A stretch of DNA of 64,000 nt, taken from Mucilaginibacter aquariorum. Its GTDB lineage: Bacteria; Bacteroidota; Bacteroidia; Sphingobacteriales; Sphingobacteriaceae. A program made the position numbers and the translations under genes. The DNA is taken from the NCBI RefSeq assembly GCF_024498135.1, contig NZ_JANHOH010000001.1:744001-808000 (forward strand). Reading direction: 5' to 3'. The stretch's first letter is position 1. Each line of letters opens with the position of its first letter. Under the pieces are notes generated by a model, which saw only the letters and a list, made by a program, of their open reading frames with translations, was not told where the DNA came from and ran no database searches. This document shows positions 53,417-62,880 of this stretch, one piece after another.

Positions 53417-55711
53417 TTAAGCCACGAGGTTGGATTTGCACACTTCTTCCATTTCGTCGTAATGGGCTTTATCCAATTTTTCGACTATTTCCAAAACATG
53501 GTGGATGATATTATCACCCTCCCCTAAAAGATTATCAATCGGAGTTTCATGAAACTCTATTTGTTGATTATGTGAATACTTATTTATAAACCGGTAAACT
53601 TTTTCCCTAACCTCCGCATCGGAACAGCCGGCCTCAAGGAGTTGATTAAAATCATTCCGTCCTTTTGGGAATTTAAATGATAAGAATGCCTCTAATAATT
53701 TTCTTGATAAATTAGCGATAAGGAAAGCTTTTTCAAGATCTAGGCTTATCAAAGACTTTAATGCGTGAAGCTTATAAAAAATGTAATGATATTCAGAATT
53801 AAATTCTAATAAAGTACTGTTCGCATTATTTATTGAAGATGTCCGATTTTCCTCCGTAGTGCAATCAATGGAGTAAAAATGTGATTTGATCTTGTCTTTT
53901 TTATTTTTTTTAATTAACCAATCCCTTATTAACTTAAAATACTGAAAATTATGGGTAAACACAAAAAGTTGCAACGCCTGTTCGCATTCCTTTTTGAGGT
54001 ATGAATAAGAATGGAAAAGATGATTACTATCAAAGCTCGAAATTGGGTCATCAACTAGAATGATGCTATTCTCAATCTTATTACCGTTTTCCTTCAGTTT
54101 CGAAATAAAGTAAATAAATGCAATAGCTGTTTTCTCACCTTCACTTAAATTAGTTGCCGGAGACGCCTTACCGCCCCGCTTTAATTTGTAGCCTTTCAGA
54201 GCAGAATCGAATTCTATTGAAATATCTTTGCGACCTATAAATTTAAACAGACTTTCATTAAAACTATGCGCACCTACCGCTTCGTTTATTAAAATTGCTT
54301 CAATTGCTTTAATATTAGCATCGAGTTGGACAAGCGCTTCAGCCTGCACGACTAATTCAACCCTTTGATCTTCAATAAGTTTTTCAGTATCAGCATACTT
54401 TTCCGTAAGCAAGATATCACTCACAAAATGTAGCTCAAGTTTTTGCTGTCCCTTTTTAACTTCCTCATCAAACTGCTGGTTTTTGAGATTGTGCTTGTCA
54501 ATAATTGACAACAAACCCTTTAGTGACTTATTAAAGTTCTCGAAAGTCGCATTAACATTGGAAAATTTATGAGCAATAATTCCAAAGGGCTTTTCTAGTT
54601 TAAGTTCAATTTTCTCAACAGCTTCGACTATTAATTTCCCGCATTCCCTCTGATCGAGTTCAAACTGTGCTTTTGCAAGAATATATTCAGGATGGTACTC
54701 ATCATATAATTCAATAGTTTCAGGACACTTAACATGTACCATTATTGCTAAATGTTCATAATTAACCTTAGCTTTTGCTAAATCGTCTATCAATTTAGTA
54801 TATTCTACACTAAAATGTTCATTTAGTTTTGAAATAGTTCCAACAGGCAGTTTTTGATTGCAAAATTCACAGTTAGCACTTTTATATTCATTATGGATTG
54901 ATAGTCCTTCCTGTACCCACAAATTGATGTCCGGATTTGCTATTAACCGCGAGATTTGATTAGAAAAGATACTTTTGGCGACAAGGTTCTCTATTGAATC
55001 AAACTCTGCTAAAACATTATTTAGTGACAACTCGATAATATTCTCTTTATAAATATCTTCTTTTTGTGTTGGTTTAATAGCGTTTTTCAAATCTTTTACG
55101 ATGTCCGGTAAAAGCACTGAATCTTTGCTGATCGCGGCCTTATTGTCTTTTATAAACTTGGTTAATTTTGTGCGGTCATAATTAAGGTAATAGTTATTGT
55201 TGGTTTCAATTAATTCAAACGATTTTTTAATACTACTTGCCCATTTGCTTAAAGATTTCTTTAGATCGTCTTCTGCCTTGTTATTGATACCATCGGCCTT
55301 TTTATGTGCGTCCTTTTTCGTTTCATTCTCACTAATCAGCTTTTTATAATTGTCCATATCCTCCTTTTTTTCTTCGGAAAGGATGATTATACTGTTAGCT
55401 TTAGATTGTTCGAAATTTACATTTCTTTCAATAAAATCCTTATTGAAAACATGGATATTAACGGCGTTCTCTCCAATATTTTTTTGAGTAACATCTACAT
55501 GGTCTTTTATGGTAACAAGGAATTCGCAGGTATCGAAGTCTTTATGAACTGCTTTGTCGTTTACAGAGTAAAAAAGCTTAGCTAGCGTACTTTTACCGCT
55601 ACCGTTCCAACCATAGAAAAGATTATTTTTATTAAATGGTAACAAGCCGGGAGTGGGCTTGTAGTTCTGAAAAATTCCAAATTTGGTTAATTTGGCAATA
55701 CTTTGAATCAT
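53417..55711 (-). CDS. RloC-like AAA_13 ATPase with zinc hook and candidate anticodon nuclease site
   Basis: A 764-residue SMC-like ATPase. Walker A 'GWNGSGKST' is at 34-42, coiled coil from about 110, a CxxC zinc-hook-like CEFC at 281-284, signature LSEGE at 522-526, Walker B 'IILVDDP' at 550-556, then H587. The C-terminus has R670-x3-E674 and H714. This is the Arg-Glu-His order of PrrC and RloC anticodon nucleases (PrrC: R320, E324, H356). RloC is a DNA-damage-responsive tRNA anticodon nuclease with a Rad50-like hook, about this size. The gene is AT-rich and starts the rloC-sbcD-sbcC operon. It could instead be another AAA_13 defence ATPase; the catalytic assignment is inferred. Confidence 0.75.
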   Translation of the reverse strand: MIQSIAKLTKFGIFQNYKPTPGLLPFNKNNLFYGWNGSGKSTLAKLFYSVNDKAVHKDFDTCEFLVTIKDHVDVTQKNIGENAVNIHVFNKDFIERNVNFEQSKANSIIILSEEKKEDMDNYKKLISENETKKDAHKKADGINNKAEDDLKKSLSKWASSIKKSFELIETNNNYYLNYDRTKLTKFIKDNKAAISKDSVLLPDIVKDLKNAIKPTQKEDIYKENIIELSLNNVLAEFDSIENLVAKSIFSNQISRLIANPDINLWVQEGLSIHNEYKSANCEFCNQKLPVGTISKLNEHFSVEYTKLIDDLAKAKVNYEHLAIMVHVKCPETIELYDEYHPEYILAKAQFELDQRECGKLIVEAVEKIELKLEKPFGIIAHKFSNVNATFENFNKSLKGLLSIIDKHNLKNQQFDEEVKKGQQKLELHFVSDILLTEKYADTEKLIEDQRVELVVQAEALVQLDANIKAIEAILINEAVGAHSFNESLFKFIGRKDISIEFDSALKGYKLKRGGKASPATNLSEGEKTAIAFIYFISKLKENGNKIENSIILVDDPISSFDSNHLFHSYSYLKKECEQALQLFVFTHNFQYFKLIRDWLIKKNKKDKIKSHFYSIDCTTEENRTSSINNANSTLLEFNSEYHYIFYKLHALKSLISLDLEKAFLIANLSRKLLEAFLSFKFPKGRNDFNQLLEAGCSDAEVREKVYRFINKYSHNQQIEFHETPIDNLLGEGDNIIHHVLEIVEKLDKAHYDEMEEVCKSNLVA

Positions 55712-55966
55712 TGCGATTTAGGTGAGGTTTTAATTATTAGGTTTTGTCTAAAACTACTAAGAATAATCAGAATAAGAAAGTATCGCACGATATGTTTGAG
55801 AAAAAAAGATGGAGATTCGTTCAGGGTGTTAGATAAAAGACTATCTAACACTAAATTTGTTAGCAATCACCCATAATGTTTAAAACTCACACTTTTACAA
55901 CGGCTTGATTAATTGTATCTTTAGATTAAATACCAAAAACGTTGGTATTTGAAGAAATATTAAAAG

Positions 55967-56692
55967 ATGAGTGTTATCGAAGAAGAAGTAAAAGTCCGTA
56001 AAGTTGTTGTAGACCCAAAAATCTCCCTTACGATGATGGCGCAATTGAGCGTTGCCTCTGACAGGGTTAAACTTAGCATTATCAAGAAAAGTAAATATCC
56101 GTCGGAATTTGTGCCGGGTTATCATGAAATAGCAAGGAAGAGCATGTGTGACGCATTCGCGTCAAATATCAGTGGTGACTACCATTATTATTTCGAAGAT
56201 TTCAAACACAGGGCTAAGGCATTAGCTAAGGAAGCTGTTCTTCATCCTAAGAAGCGGGTAGCATATAAGAATCCATTTTATTCAGCCCAAGCCTTGGATA
56301 GCATGATTGTGATGGAGGGTATAGTGACACCGTTACTGCAGGATTATACCATGCAAAGCAATACGTCTAAAAGCAAAAAATCTATAGAAATTAATAACGT
56401 TTGTATCAGTTCAAGAGCGGATCTTATTTTAGAAGATCAGTATGGTGTAAACCAGGTTGGCTTTTTAAAATTTAATTTTTCTAAAAGCAAATATCCGGCG
56501 GACGAAGCTGCGGTTAAACTCCACGTTTTAAAGCGATATTATGATGAAAGGAAACTCGACTTAAATCCCTACGACTGCATTTTGGTGGATGTGGCCGGGC
56601 GTCGTGTTTATAGATTAAGCGAGGTGGCGAACATGAAGGATCGGCTGCATAAAGATACGATAATGATCCGGGATACCTGGGAATTGATTTAG
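55967..56692 (+). CDS. uncharacterised 241-aa protein of the mobile region
   Basis: Not recognised. A basic soluble protein; the C-terminal half reads 'CISSRADLILEDQYGVNQVG' and 'FLKFNFSKSKYPADEAAVKL', then 'YDCILVDVAGRRVYRL'. This strand order with an acidic residue after Ala-Asp and a lysine two residues later loosely recalls PD-(D/E)xK nucleases, but the core is weak. It is divergent from the RloC-like gene with 255 bp between starts, so both may share control. A box TATCTTTA (near 55916) resembles the -7 element for this direction. Function unknown. Confidence 0.65.
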   Translation: MSVIEEEVKVRKVVVDPKISLTMMAQLSVASDRVKLSIIKKSKYPSEFVPGYHEIARKSMCDAFASNISGDYHYYFEDFKHRAKALAKEAVLHPKKRVAYKNPFYSAQALDSMIVMEGIVTPLLQDYTMQSNTSKSKKSIEINNVCISSRADLILEDQYGVNQVGFLKFNFSKSKYPADEAAVKLHVLKRYYDERKLDLNPYDCILVDVAGRRVYRLSEVANMKDRLHKDTIMIRDTWELI

Positions 56693-57054
56693 CTAACCTA
56701 CTACGCTCTAACTCCTCATCCCCCCTTTTCTTAACCCTCTTCATTTCATCCAGAAACTTCGTATACCCTAATTACTTGCAGTTAGCGATAGCCTGCCAGC
56801 ACATGTGAGCTTTACCAATCTGGATGCGAACTAAACCTTCAGATACCTGATTTTCCCAATCGGAACCTTCTTGGAGAATTTGTTCCAAAGATTTTATGTC
56901 AGCATAATGATCACATGGTTTGCATCTAGTTCTAGGTTATTACAAGATGAATGTGACCACTAAGAACCGCTAAGTTAAGGTTTACTATCTCTTCGTATCG
57001 ACGATCGATCTACACTCCATTTTTAATTATCGTTCCCGAAGCTGTAATGACGTT
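56693..57054. other. gap with a gene remnant and nothing else clear
   Basis: Apart from the short open remnant on the minus strand (56772-56936), this 362-bp stretch shows no gene, hairpin terminator or tRNA. Confidence 0.4.
56772..56936 (-). pseudogene. short C-terminal gene remnant
   Basis: On the minus strand a frame is open from 56936 to TAA at 56772-56774 with protein-like composition ('KSLEQILQEGSDWENQVSEG', 'KAHMCWQAIANCK'). It has an upstream stop and no start codon, so it looks like the end of a lost gene. Family not recognised. Confidence 0.35.
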
Positions 57055-57486
57055 CTATTTCTTTGCAGGCAAATTTTTATTTAGTGTATTAATTTTTCCA
57101 CATAGCTTAATCGCCAGAATTATAATATTTATCGTCTGCAAAAATGTAAAGGTGCTAACAGCTAAAAATGCGGCAACAGTAAAGTTATAATCCGTCCCAG
57201 CCCAACCATATTCCAGTAAATTTTTTACGCTAAGTTTTAGCTCCTTCCAAAATTCTGGGGCAAAAACCGCCGAAAGAATAATGCCCCCGACTAAAAGTGG
57301 TAGCATTTTCCCGGTATATATACGTTTTGCGTCTTTTAAGATCGGCGGATTATCCGCTTTCAGGTCAATTTCTAGATAAACTTTGAAATCTATAGCTTCT
57401 TTAATTGCCAGGTAAAACAAACCATATAGGGCCGTTAAAATGGCCAGCAAAATACTAGCTGAAGATAACACTTGAGATTGCAGCAT
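57055..57486 (-). CDS. small membrane protein (143 aa)
   Basis: A 143-residue protein with about three hydrophobic helices (residues 9-28, 62-80, 102-128) and a lysine-rich tail. The loop 'YLEIDLKADNPPILKDAKR' is hydrophilic. It starts 2 bp after the 187-aa gene on the same strand; the pair looks like one cassette with a soluble and a membrane part. Not recognised. Such pairs occur in defence systems as sensor and membrane effector, but no motif supports this here. Confidence 0.65.
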   Translation of the reverse strand: MLQSQVLSSASILLAILTALYGLFYLAIKEAIDFKVYLEIDLKADNPPILKDAKRIYTGKMLPLLVGGIILSAVFAPEFWKELKLSVKNLLEYGWAGTDYNFTVAAFLAVSTFTFLQTINIIILAIKLCGKINTLNKNLPAKK

Positions 57487-57488
57487 CG

Positions 57489-58052
57489 CTAATTTATTAA
57501 TTCGTCAACATATTTTTTTAAAGCAAGGTAAGATGAATTTTTCAGTGTAAATTCACCGCCGCTGGTTGTAACTCTTTCCAGCAAGGTTAATTGCGGATTA
57601 ACATTCGTTATTAAGCGGTTAATTTCATCTTTTAGAAAAGCGCTTCGAAGCGCAAATTTAAAATTTGAGCCATCCTCAGTTGCTGTTGCTAATATATCGG
57701 CCAAAGTTTTAGCCACAGTCCTTTCAAGTTCATACTGATATTTTGATGTGATCGCATTAACCAAGCCCTTTGCCTCCGCGATTCTTATCTGGAACAAAGC
57801 GCAGATTTCCTGCTCGGAAGGTATTCGACCTTCGAAGTAATGATTGATCAAGCTGAAAAGACGGAATTCTAACATATCTTTGCCGCGGGTAAATACCTTT
57901 TTACCCAAAATCATAGCTTTATACTCTTCAGTAGCCGCTTTTGCAATAGCGCTGCATTTGGTTTCAAGTACATTTTTATCCTCTGACTTTAAAATGCGAG
58001 AAAGCAGCTTACCCTCTTCGTTCGTAAAGTCGATTTCTATGGTTAATTTCAT
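57489..58052 (-). CDS. uncharacterised 187-aa protein
   Basis: A soluble, helix-rich, acidic protein of 187 residues with no recognised family. It ends 2 bp before the start of the membrane-protein gene. Its start at 58052 is about 95 bp from the end of the sigma-HNH gene on the same strand. Composition is like the neighbouring AT-rich genes. Function unknown. Confidence 0.65.
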   Translation of the reverse strand: MKLTIEIDFTNEEGKLLSRILKSEDKNVLETKCSAIAKAATEEYKAMILGKKVFTRGKDMLEFRLFSLINHYFEGRIPSEQEICALFQIRIAEAKGLVNAITSKYQYELERTVAKTLADILATATEDGSNFKFALRSAFLKDEINRLITNVNPQLTLLERVTTSGGEFTLKNSSYLALKKYVDELIN

Positions 58053-58147
58053 ACTACCATTGATAATATTATTGTTTTTGTTAACATTAAAAGATCACTA
58101 TAAATTTTTGATAATAAATTAAGCAGGGGGTAGCACGTTCTTAGTTA

Positions 58148-59443
58148 TCATAACGAGTTTATAATTTTATGAGTATTTGCAATCGTCTCAGAAATTATGC
58201 CTTCCCAATAATTAACTCCAAAGTCCAAAGCAAGGTTGTTATATGTTCTCCTTAGTTCTGTAATTAACGAAGCTTTATCTCGGCCATCTGCGCGGCCATC
58301 TTTTAGAATACTAATTTGCGACGTTATTAAAGCGTTTGCTTTTTCGTTATATTTAGTAAGCAAATTAAACTGCTTAAAATGTCCTTTGATAATTTTAAAC
58401 TCTCCGGCAGTTATTGCGGCTGGTTTTTTTAAGAAGAAACTAAATCTCGGTGTTGATATTCCCCGATGATGTATGATTTTTGCATATAAGAAACGATATT
58501 GAATGAAGGTATCATTATAAAAATGTAAAATTCGTCTATAACCATTTTTTCTCCAATAGTCACCCTTTATTCGATTGCAGTTTTCACAACATGGTATAAG
58601 GTTTCTAAACATTGAGTTTGATGAATTTTCTAAGATGTTGAGTGCTACGATTTTGAGTTGCCGCACACGTTCTGTACTCAGGCCAAGTATGGGACCTATT
58701 TCTGCAGGAACCATCGGATAAAGGCCATTAAGCCCGTAACTCAGTTCAATGAGTTTACGCTCTCGATCAGGAAGTTTGTGTAGGAGATTTCTTAATTCAA
58801 GTATCCTGTCATCATTTATAAAACAAGCGTCTGCCCGATCGTCTGGAGAATAAATTTTATCTAGTAAGGAAAGTTCTTCCCCATCGTGAACTATATCGAG
58901 GCTGGACGTCCATTTGGCGTCCTGTAAGGCCCTGCTGATCTTGCCGGCATCCATTTGCAGGTATTCAGCAACCTGCTCTGTTGAAGGCGGACTTTGATGC
59001 TGTTGCTCTATGGCATTTACTGCTTTATTGATTTTTGTGATTTCATGAATATTATTTACCGGCAGGCGGATCATCCGCGCGTTTTCGGTGATAGCAGCAA
59101 TGATACTTTGCCTGATCCACCACACCGCAAAAGATATAAATTTAAAGCCCCGGGTTTCATCAAAACGGTAAGCTGCCTTAATTAGCCCCAGGTTTCCTTC
59201 GCTGATCAGATCCGATAAGGCAAGACCCTGGAACTGATATTTTTTAGCGATGCTCACCACAAAACGAAGATTACTTGATGTCAGCTTTTCGAGGGCCTGG
59301 CGATCGCCGCTCCTTATTCTTTTAGCCAAATCAATTTCTTCTTCGGCAGTACACATCCGCGCTTTACTAATATCCGCGAAGTATATCTCTACGACAGCGC
59401 TGGAATGGGTAATAGATGGAGTTATATGGAAATTCCTCATCAT
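58148..59443 (-). CDS. sigma-70 factor fused to the C-terminal half of an HNH endonuclease
   Basis: A 431-residue fusion. Residues 1-275 are a full primary-type sigma factor: region 2 with 'LRFVVSIAKKYQFQGLALSD' and 'FKFISFAVWWIRQSI', region 3, and region 4.2 'EIGPILGLSTERVRQLKIVA'. From about residue 280 the sequence changes to 'NLIPCCENCNRIKGDYWR' with CxxCN-K, the second half of an HNH nuclease, and continues to residue 431. The N-terminal HNH part (the first CxxC and the DH) is missing, so nuclease activity is unlikely unless completed in trans. The sigma start overlaps the dehydrogenase stop by 4 bp. The junction near 58618 may be a rearrangement scar. Confidence 0.8.
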   Translation of the reverse strand: MMRNFHITPSITHSSAVVEIYFADISKARMCTAEEEIDLAKRIRSGDRQALEKLTSSNLRFVVSIAKKYQFQGLALSDLISEGNLGLIKAAYRFDETRGFKFISFAVWWIRQSIIAAITENARMIRLPVNNIHEITKINKAVNAIEQQHQSPPSTEQVAEYLQMDAGKISRALQDAKWTSSLDIVHDGEELSLLDKIYSPDDRADACFINDDRILELRNLLHKLPDRERKLIELSYGLNGLYPMVPAEIGPILGLSTERVRQLKIVALNILENSSNSMFRNLIPCCENCNRIKGDYWRKNGYRRILHFYNDTFIQYRFLYAKIIHHRGISTPRFSFFLKKPAAITAGEFKIIKGHFKQFNLLTKYNEKANALITSQISILKDGRADGRDKASLITELRRTYNNLALDFGVNYWEGIISETIANTHKIINSL

Positions 59444-60438
59444 ATTGCAGCAACATCTTCAATAAGAAATTCAGGGTAGTGATCTAAGCTGGGTTTTTTA
59501 ATGGCCTTAAGCGATTCAAACATCGCTGAGGCCATCGCTGCCATATTATACTCATGCGCCCAACCCCAGTCATTCCTTGCTCCGCTGTCATCCATGCTGG
59601 CCGGCCAGCTATTGGCGATCACCTGCCGGTGGTCAGGCTGATAAACGACTTTCAGATCTGGTATATATTTGCGAATCTCAGCTGCCAAATCACAGGGTGC
59701 AAAACTTATACCTCCCAGGTTATAAGCCGTCCGCACTTTAATTTTTTCAGACGGGGCACTCATGATCTTGATTATCGCCCTGATCGCATCTTTCATATAC
59801 AGCATGGGCAGCACTGTGGATTCTTCCAGATAACATTCAAAATACTGGTGTTTGATAGCCTCGTGAAATATATTCACCGCATAATTCGTGGTTCCGCCAC
59901 CGGTCGGTGCTGAAGCAGATATCAGCCCTGGCAACCGAAGGCTTCGAACATCAACACCATATTTTTCATAATAATAGTTACACCAGTACTCACCAGCCCT
60001 TTTACTAATACCGTAAACTGTTTCGGGATCGGTACGCGTTTCCTGCGGGCAATTGAATTTCAGCGACCGCGGGCCAAACACGGCAATACTGCTCGGCCAA
60101 AATACCTTATCCAATTTTTCGTCACGGGCGATATTAAGTACCGTAATGAGGCTTTGCATATTCAAGTTCCAGGCTGCATTGGCATCCTGCTCCCCTTTGG
60201 CTGATAACATCGCTGCAAGCAGGTAAATCTGTGTAACCCCGTGCTGTTTGACAACATGCTTCAAGCGCTCTCCGTCTAATACATCTATCTGCATATAATT
60301 TGGTACATCCGTACGATTGGCATATCGGTCCGACGCAATTACATGACTTGTGCCGTGAATTTCCCGCAGGGCTACAGTGAGCTCCCTCCCTATCTGACCA
60401 CAGGCTCCAAGGATCAGGATAATGGTTTTGTTATTCAT
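59440..60438 (-). CDS. NAD-dependent epimerase/dehydratase-family L-threonine 3-dehydrogenase
   Basis: Short-chain-type extended SDR of 332 residues, resembling the NAD-dependent L-threonine dehydrogenase of Bacteroidota and Flavobacterium. The cofactor loop is 'ILGACGQIGREL', the active site is 'SSIAVFG' with 'VYGISKRAGEYW' (Tyr-x3-Lys). The end 'WGWAHEYNMAAMASAMFE' is typical of threonine dehydrogenase. It oxidises threonine to 2-amino-3-ketobutyrate. It heads the transcript that also contains the sigma-HNH gene (4-bp overlap). Two other functions, as an epimerase, cannot be fully excluded. Confidence 0.85.
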   Translation of the reverse strand: MNNKTIILILGACGQIGRELTVALREIHGTSHVIASDRYANRTDVPNYMQIDVLDGERLKHVVKQHGVTQIYLLAAMLSAKGEQDANAAWNLNMQSLITVLNIARDEKLDKVFWPSSIAVFGPRSLKFNCPQETRTDPETVYGISKRAGEYWCNYYYEKYGVDVRSLRLPGLISASAPTGGGTTNYAVNIFHEAIKHQYFECYLEESTVLPMLYMKDAIRAIIKIMSAPSEKIKVRTAYNLGGISFAPCDLAAEIRKYIPDLKVVYQPDHRQVIANSWPASMDDSGARNDWGWAHEYNMAAMASAMFESLKAIKKPSLDHYPEFLIEDVAAI

Positions 60439-60736
60439 AAATTTGGCAATTAGTATTGGTCTTAGTTAGTGATGTAAAGGTTCGGGGATTTGAATAAAAA
60501 AACTATAGCGATGCCCATCTTTAGGTAAAGTGCCTGATAAACATCTTTTTTTCAGGTGATCTGCCTGTAAGTGGGAAATTAAAGGGCTTAAAATTGTATT
60601 TTATATAATTCCGATACACTTAGATACTTTGATGGCAGGTAATTTTCGTGTTAATTTTTTAATTTTTATACTTAAATATTCCTACTTTCGCAGCACCAAT
60701 TATTAAATAATATAACGTATTTTATACACTAAGTCA

Positions 60737-61780
60737 GTGAATAACATCATAACGCTCGGCCAGTTTATTATTGAAAAACAGGCGCAGTTTCCTTACGCCA
60801 AAGGCGAACTTTCCCGGCTTTTAAGGGATATTGGCATTGCCGCCAAAATCGTAAACAGGGAGGTGAATAAGGCCGGACTGATGGACATTTTGGGAAGTGC
60901 GGGCAGTACTAATATCCAGGGAGAAAGCCAGCAGAAACTGGATGTTTATGCCAACACCCAGTTTATCTCGGCGCTCACCAGTGGCGGTGAATGCTGTATT
61001 GTGGCCTCCGAAGAAAATGAAGATATCATCAGGATTGATTCTGCCGTTTCGAAGTCCGCCAGATACATTGTAGCAATTGATCCATTGGATGGTTCGTCCA
61101 ATATTGACGTAAATGTCCCGGTAGGTACGATTTTTTCTATATACCGCAGGATAAGTAAAGAAAGCTTGCCGGGCTTACCTGACGTATTGCAAAAAGGTAC
61201 CGAACAGGTTGCGGCCGGTTACATTATTTATGGTTCTTCTACGATGCTGGTATACACAACAGGCCATGGTGTAAATGGCTTTACGCTGGATCCATCCATA
61301 GGGGAGTTCTGCCTGTCGCATCCGCAAATGAAAATTCCCGAAACAGGTACGATTTATTCAATAAACGAAGGAAACTATGTGCATTTCCCGGAAGGTGTAA
61401 AACAGTATATCAAATATTGCCAGGTGGAAGATGTTAAAAGTTGCCGCCCCTACTCCTCCCGTTACATCGGCTCCATGGTCGCTGACCTGCACCGGAACCT
61501 GATCAAAGGAGGGATATTTATCTACCCCAATACGGCAGCCGCGCCCTCAGGCAAGCTCAGGCTGGTTTATGAATGTAATCCCCTGGCCTTTGTCGTAGAG
61601 CAAGCAGGCGGCAGGGCTACAAACGGTTTTTCACGAATTCTTGACCTGGAGGTAAATCAATTACATCAGCGCTCACCGATCTTCATCGGCTCCAATCACA
61701 TGGTGATGAAAGCGGAAGCGTTTATGGCTGGCAATAAATCTAAAAGGCAAATCGGGGAAACAACACTCCAAATATCTTAA
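60737..61780 (+). CDS. fbp: class I fructose-1,6-bisphosphatase
   Basis: Gluconeogenic phosphatase of 347 residues. The metal site is '[20 protein letters not shown]' (Asp115, Asp118) with 'SEENED' at about 91-96. Further marks are '[20 protein letters not shown]' and 'GGIFIYPN'. The start codon is GTG at 60737. It starts 298 bp after the divergent dehydrogenase gene; the gap holds only a weak TACTTTCG box (60683-60690). It is followed by an Lrp regulator after 5 bp. It may be a second copy besides a chromosomal fbp. Confidence 0.95.
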   Translation: MNNIITLGQFIIEKQAQFPYAKGELSRLLRDIGIAAKIVNREVNKAGLMDILGSAGSTNIQGESQQKLDVYANTQFISALTSGGECCIVASEENEDIIRIDSAVSKSARYIVAIDPLDGSSNIDVNVPVGTIFSIYRRISKESLPGLPDVLQKGTEQVAAGYIIYGSSTMLVYTTGHGVNGFTLDPSIGEFCLSHPQMKIPETGTIYSINEGNYVHFPEGVKQYIKYCQVEDVKSCRPYSSRYIGSMVADLHRNLIKGGIFIYPNTAAAPSGKLRLVYECNPLAFVVEQAGGRATNGFSRILDLEVNQLHQRSPIFIGSNHMVMKAEAFMAGNKSKRQIGETTLQIS

Positions 61781-61785
61781 ATCAA

Positions 61786-62253
61786 ATGGAAAGGAAACTT
61801 GACCGTACGGATATCGGCATCCTGAATGCCCTGCAAAAGGATTGCAGGATCTCCAATAAAAAACTGGGATTGATGTTAAATAAAACCCAGAGCCCTATTC
61901 AGCAGCGCATACAACAAATGAAAGGACAGGGCCTGATCAAAAGGTTTTCCGCTATCCTTGATCCTAAACTGGTCGGACGCGGGCTGATCGGGTATGTTCA
62001 GGTTAATGTAGAAAAACATACAGAAGAAAGCCTCACCGCCTTTATGGAGGAGGCGGCCAAACTGGAAGAGATCATGGAATGTTATCATATGACAGGTGCC
62101 ATAGATTTCCTTCTACGAATTGCCATTAAAGACATGGATGAATATAGCCGTGTCCTGGTAAAAAAACTGGGCAACCTGCCCGGTGTCAGGCAATTCACCA
62201 GCTTCTTTGTTTTGTCAGAGATCAAATCTGAAACTGCCTTTGTGCTGAAATAA
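61786..62253 (+). CDS. Lrp/AsnC-family transcription regulator
   Basis: A 155-residue regulator: N-terminal winged HTH ('RTDIGILNALQKDCRISNKK' and 'IQQRIQQMKGQGLIKRFSA') and a C-terminal RAM ligand domain ('MECYHMTGAIDFLLRIAI'). Lrp-type proteins respond to amino acids and often control neighbouring genes. It is 5 bp from fbp and near the threonine dehydrogenase gene, so control of threonine catabolism or gluconeogenesis is a fair guess. The regulated promoters are not known. Confidence 0.93.
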   Translation: MERKLDRTDIGILNALQKDCRISNKKLGLMLNKTQSPIQQRIQQMKGQGLIKRFSAILDPKLVGRGLIGYVQVNVEKHTEESLTAFMEEAAKLEEIMECYHMTGAIDFLLRIAIKDMDEYSRVLVKKLGNLPGVRQFTSFFVLSEIKSETAFVLK

Positions 62254-62339
62254 AATAATAGACTGCCAGAATAAGGAATTTAGGCTGTGATTTATGTTTT
62301 TTAATTTTTAACTGCTTTCAATAAAATTTAAATTTAATA

Positions 62340-62880
62340 TGCTAGTTTTCTCTTACATGGCATCTCCAATCAGCATCGCCGCTAAGAGCGGTTTATCCGC
62401 TGTATCTTCTGCGAAGGATGTCGCTCCTATACCTGATGCACCCTTTTGCCTTGATCAGGCTCAGTCCATCTCTTCGTTCTCGCCTCACCAGATCCGCATC
62501 ACATGCAACAGCCTGCCACCCGAATGCCTTTTTCACCACCTGAACCGGACCATACGCTGCGCTTAACCTGGTCGTTTCATCGCACTCATCCGGGAGGCAG
62601 GCACTTGCTTTCCCTAAATTCTTTGCAGTCAACTGATGTGTTCCCGGGCGTTTTCTTCCCTTGATCAGGTTCTTTCCTTCGCTACGCTGTATACATTCAC
62701 CAGATCCGGTCAGCAGGCAAGAGCATGACTTCGCATGGCTGCCGCGCAAATTCCCGGCGGAGCGTTCGCTGCGCTTAACCTCCCGCCTTCCGCACCCTGC
62801 GACGCCACGCACTTGCCGGAACTGCCTTTTGGGTGGGGGTAATAGCTGGCAAAAAGAAAAAGATTGTTTACGATAATTCA
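62340..62880. repeat. GC-rich non-coding region with an imperfect tandem duplication
   Basis: Marker phrases recur about 211 bp apart: 'ttgatcagg' at 62451 and 62661, 'caccagatccg' at 62487 and 62698, 'cgctgcgcttaacct' at 62555 and 62767. The region is richer in G+C than its surroundings. Long open frames exist on both strands but resemble no protein; they look like by-products of composition. It could hold a transfer or replication origin of the element. Confidence 0.6.

Noticed and set aside
62339-62566. Plus-strand open frame in the same GC-rich region
   Set aside because: Same reason; no recognisable domain and no link to a neighbour.
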